A stretch of 7,841 nt of DNA from Micromonosporaceae bacterium. GTDB taxonomy: Bacteria > Actinomycetota > Actinomycetes > Mycobacteriales > Micromonosporaceae. Position 1 is the first letter of the stretch, and the number at the start of each line of letters is the position of its first letter. Below are positions 6,132 to 7,841 of the stretch, one piece after another. The notes under the pieces are model-generated. The model was given only the letters and a program-made list of their open reading frames with translations. It was not told the origin of the DNA and made no database searches. Location: the NCBI GenBank assembly GCA_019689695.1, contig JADGHA010000179.1, positions 1-7,841 of the forward strand. The letters are read 5' to 3'. The translations under genes were made by a program, and so were the position numbers.

Positions 6132-6890
6132 ATGGGCGTACTCATGATCGGATGCCGGTTCGGGCAGCTAAAGTGGGTGCGTCACCTGAAGAATCGTTTT
6201 GGGGGCTGGTTGTCGTCGCTGTACTCGCTGGGCAAGCTGACCGTCGCCCCAGCCTTGCGCATCCTCTGGAGACCGAAGGTGACCGGGCGGGAGCACGTGC
6301 CGGCCACCGGCGGCGCCATCCTCGCCGCCAACCACCTCTCCTTCGCCGACCAGCTGTTCGTGCCGGCGGTACTTCCGCGGAAGGTCTACTACCTGGCGAA
6401 GGCCGAGTACTTCCGGGCGCCGGGCCCGGCCGGCGCGCTGGCGGCGGCGCTCGCCCACGGCCTGGGGCAGATCCCCATCGACCGCTCCGGTGGCCGGTCC
6501 AGCCTGGCCGCGCTCGACGCCACGCTGCCCGTGCTCCGCGCAGGTGAGCTGGTCGGCATCTTCCCGGAGGGGACGCGCTCGCCGGACGGTCGGCTCTACC
6601 GCGGGCGTACCGGGGTGGCCAAGCTGGCGCTCGACGCCGGCGTGCCGCTGATCCCGGTCGGCATCATCGGCACCGACCGGGTCCAACCGATCGGGGCCCG
6701 GGTGCCCCGGCTCGGCTACCCGGTGGAGATCCGGATCGGCAAGCCGCTGGACCTGACCCCGTGGCAGGACGCCGACCTGCCGATGGGTCGCATCCGCCGT
6801 GAGATCACCGATGCGCTGATGGCCGAGATCAGAGCGCTGACCGGGCAGGAGTATGTGAACAGCTACAGCCCGCGGCGTTCGCCGGGCTGA
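6132..6890 (+). CDS. plsC: 1-acyl-sn-glycerol-3-phosphate acyltransferase (PlsC family)
   Basis: Adds the second acyl chain to lysophosphatidic acid to give phosphatidic acid at the inner face of the membrane. Several paralogues with other acyl acceptors exist in actinobacteria, so the exact substrate is open. Using the longest frame (252 residues), the LPLAT motifs are all present: NHLSFAD at 67-73 (catalytic H68, D73), GQIPIDRSGG near 112-121, the acceptor-phosphate motif FPEGTRS at 144-150, and VPLIPVGIIG at 171-180. An amphipathic or membrane-associating segment (LSSLYSLGKLTVAPALRILW) precedes the catalytic core. The start is uncertain. ATG 6132 has no ribosome site, and the first 25 codons include several that are rare in this genome (GTA, GGA, CTA, AAT, TTT). 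A TAAAGT -10-like element lies inside them at 6169-6174. The true start may be TTG 6210 (after GGGGG at 6201-6205) or GTG 6177. The C-terminus GQEYVNSYSPRRSPG looks natural. It is probably a single-gene unit ending at the hairpins beyond 6920. Confidence 0.93.
   Translation: MGVLMIGCRFGQLKWVRHLKNRFGGWLSSLYSLGKLTVAPALRILWRPKVTGREHVPATGGAILAANHLSFADQLFVPAVLPRKVYYLAKAEYFRAPGPAGALAAALAHGLGQIPIDRSGGRSSLAALDATLPVLRAGELVGIFPEGTRSPDGRLYRGRTGVAKLALDAGVPLIPVGIIGTDRVQPIGARVPRLGYPVEIRIGKPLDLTPWQDADLPMGRIRREITDALMAEIRALTGQEYVNSYSPRRSPG
6169..6174 (+). promoter_or_regulatory. Possible -10 element for plsC
   Basis: TAAAGT fits TANNNT well and stands out in this GC-rich stretch. The matching -35 position (6145-6150, TGATCG) is poor. 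If real, transcription starts near 6181, which would exclude the ATG at 6132 and the GTG at 6177 and leave TTG 6210 as the start of the protein. Confidence 0.3.
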
Positions 6891-6923
6891 CAAGTCGCCC
6901 GCGACCTGGGCCGGCGCGTCTGA

Positions 6924-6946
6924 GTGCCGGCGCCGGGCGCCCGCAC
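6924..6946. terminator. Hairpin between convergent genes, first of two
   Basis: GTGCCGGCGC (6924-6933) pairs with GCGCCCGCAC (6937-6946) over nine bases with one C-C mismatch and a three-base loop. It starts 34 bases after the plsC stop. It lacks a U-tract but is very stable and works in either direction, fitting the convergent arrangement. Confidence 0.5.
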
Positions 6947-6959
6947 GGCCCCGCACACC

Positions 6960-6982
6960 GCCGGCGCTCGAGGTGCGCCGGC
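6960..6982. terminator. Hairpin between convergent genes, second of two
   Basis: GCCGGCGC (6960-6967) and GCGCCGGC (6975-6982) are perfect inverted arms of eight bases around a seven-base loop. The hairpin lies 18 bases past the stop of the minus-strand gene ending at 7001, so it probably ends that transcript, and may back up the first hairpin for plsC. Confidence 0.5.
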
Positions 6983-7000
6983 CGCGCCGGCCGCCCCGGC

Positions 7001-7841
7001 TCAGGTCCGCGTGATGACCGCCGCCCGTAGGCCGCGCAGCAACGTGGCACTCTCCTCAGTAGAGCGCCCGGTGAAGATCGCCACGCCGATGCTGCCGTGG
7101 TCGGCCCAGCCGCACACCACCGTGCCGCCGCCCTCGGCCACGGCACAGCGCTGCTCGCCGCCGAGTGGTCCGGCGTCGAAGGCCCGCGCATCCGTGATAT
7201 CGAGCCGGCTGAGCTTGCCCAGCGCGGACTCCAGGTCCTTTTTCGGGTCGAGGACCAAGCGGGCAGCACCGAGCAGCCGCACCTGGTTGGCGCCCGTCTC
7301 CGGCTCGGCGTAGACGGCGGCGAAGACGTCGTCGACGAGCAGGTACTCGCCCCGCACCCGGCGCTTCAGGTCCGCGGTCAGCCGCCGGCTGGCCGGGTCG
7401 TCCACTTTGACCAGGCCGGCAGCCTCCGCGGGCAGCGACACCCGCACCGGGTACTCCTCGACGAACGGCTTGACGATGAGCGCGGGGCACCCACAGCAGC
7501 ATCCGACCGCGAGCAGGCTGGCCACCGCCACAACCCACGGCCAGCGCCGCCGCCTGCGCCTCGCCGTCCACCCTGGTGGCAGCCCCCAGCCCGGTGGCGG
7601 GACCCAGCCTGGCGGCGGCGCCCAGCCTGGTGGCGGGACCCAGCCTGGCGGCGGTGTCCACGGCGGGGATGGAGAAGTCCAGGCGGGCGGCCCGGGGAGT
7701 GGTTGCTCCGGGGCGGACCCGCCCAGGAGGGCGGCCAGTTCCTCGGCCGGCATGTCCAGTGTGGGCTCGGGCACGGCGCTGTCGTCGGCGCCTTCGGTTT
7801 GCGGGCGCCGGAACGGCCGGCGTCGCGTGGGGGAGGCCGGG
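7001..7841 (-). CDS. Single-pass membrane protein with PPPGW repeats and an extracytoplasmic domain (5' end probably beyond window)
   Basis: I do not recognise a named family. Numbering from the GTG at 7774 (257 residues): 1-40 is Pro/Ala-rich; 41-69 holds five PPGW repeats, four of them as (V/A)PPPGW; 72-77 is a run of six Arg; 78-101 is one transmembrane helix with an unusual GCCCGC stretch (91-96). The remainder (about 108-257) is a folded domain with VRVSLPAEAAGLVKVDDPASRR, a middle part VFAAVYAEPETGANQVRLLG, and GPLGGEQRCAVAEGGGTVVCGWADHGSIGVAIFTGRSTEES. Cys210 and Cys221 could form a disulphide. The Arg run before the helix predicts a cytoplasmic, repeat-bearing N-terminus and an outside C-terminal domain. 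The GTG at 7774 has neither a ribosome site nor a -10 close by. The same frame stays open, with G/C-rich third positions, through 22 more codons (PASPTRRRPFRRPQTEGADDSA) to the edge, so the real start is likely outside. It converges on plsC. Confidence 0.8.
   Translation of the reverse strand, partial: PASPTRRRPFRRPQTEGADDSAVPEPTLDMPAEELAALLGGSAPEQPLPGPPAWTSPSPPWTPPPGWVPPPGWAPPPGWVPPPGWGLPPGWTARRRRRRWPWVVAVASLLAVGCCCGCPALIVKPFVEEYPVRVSLPAEAAGLVKVDDPASRRLTADLKRRVRGEYLLVDDVFAAVYAEPETGANQVRLLGAARLVLDPKKDLESALGKLSRLDITDARAFDAGPLGGEQRCAVAEGGGTVVCGWADHGSIGVAIFTGRSTEESATLLRGLRAAVITRT
7567..7656 (-). repeat. 18-bp in-frame tandem repeats coding for PPPGW units
   Basis: Five 18-bp units (7567-7584, 7585-7602, 7603-7620, 7621-7638, 7639-7656) have the plus-strand core CCCAGCCTGGYGGCGG. 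The first unit is the most diverged. Each encodes one six-residue block with a Trp after PPG. Units 2 and 4 are nearly identical, as are units 3 and 5, which suggests recent expansion by slippage or unequal exchange of a two-unit block. Confidence 0.85.

Overview
The window is very GC-rich, its codons end mostly in G or C, GTG starts are common and no leucine TTA codon stood out. With a type-2 IleRS and a short translational T-box in front of ileS, this points to a chromosomal segment of an actinomycete. Micromonosporaceae (Micromonospora or a relative) is my best guess from the general look of the proteins; that placement is inference.

Layout. Positions 1-670 (minus) hold the start of a two-helix membrane protein whose C-terminus lies off the window. 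It is divergent from ndk (825-1250, plus), and an 18-bp perfect palindrome sits directly upstream of a likely -10 element in the gap between them. After a hairpin behind ndk comes a flavin-split-barrel (PNPOx-like) gene at 1491-1993. It is broken by a one-base shift in a GGGG run, but its second half is intact in the next frame. Positions 1994-2286 hold a promoter and a T-box riboswitch specific for isoleucine, which leads into ileS (2287-5367), the largest gene here. Behind ileS lie four degenerate 18-bp tandem repeats, then a convergent minus-strand gene of the putative-immunity (Imm5-like) type (5485-6000). Next is a plsC-type acyltransferase (up to 6132-6890, plus). It converges, across two strong hairpins, on a minus-strand gene for a single-pass membrane protein with a PPPGW-repeat N-terminus (7001 to the window edge).

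How the genes work together. Most of the window is housekeeping: nucleotide balance (ndk), isoleucine charging with its own uncharged-tRNA sensor (T-box plus ileS), and phospholipid synthesis (plsC). The genes read largely as separate transcription units with individual promoters and terminators, not as one operon. I see no mobile element, CRISPR array, tRNA or rRNA, and no clear new multi-gene system. The points most worth a second look are the frameshifted gene, the T-box architecture, the palindrome at the ndk promoter, the repeat tract after ileS, and the immunity-type gene with no toxin partner in view.
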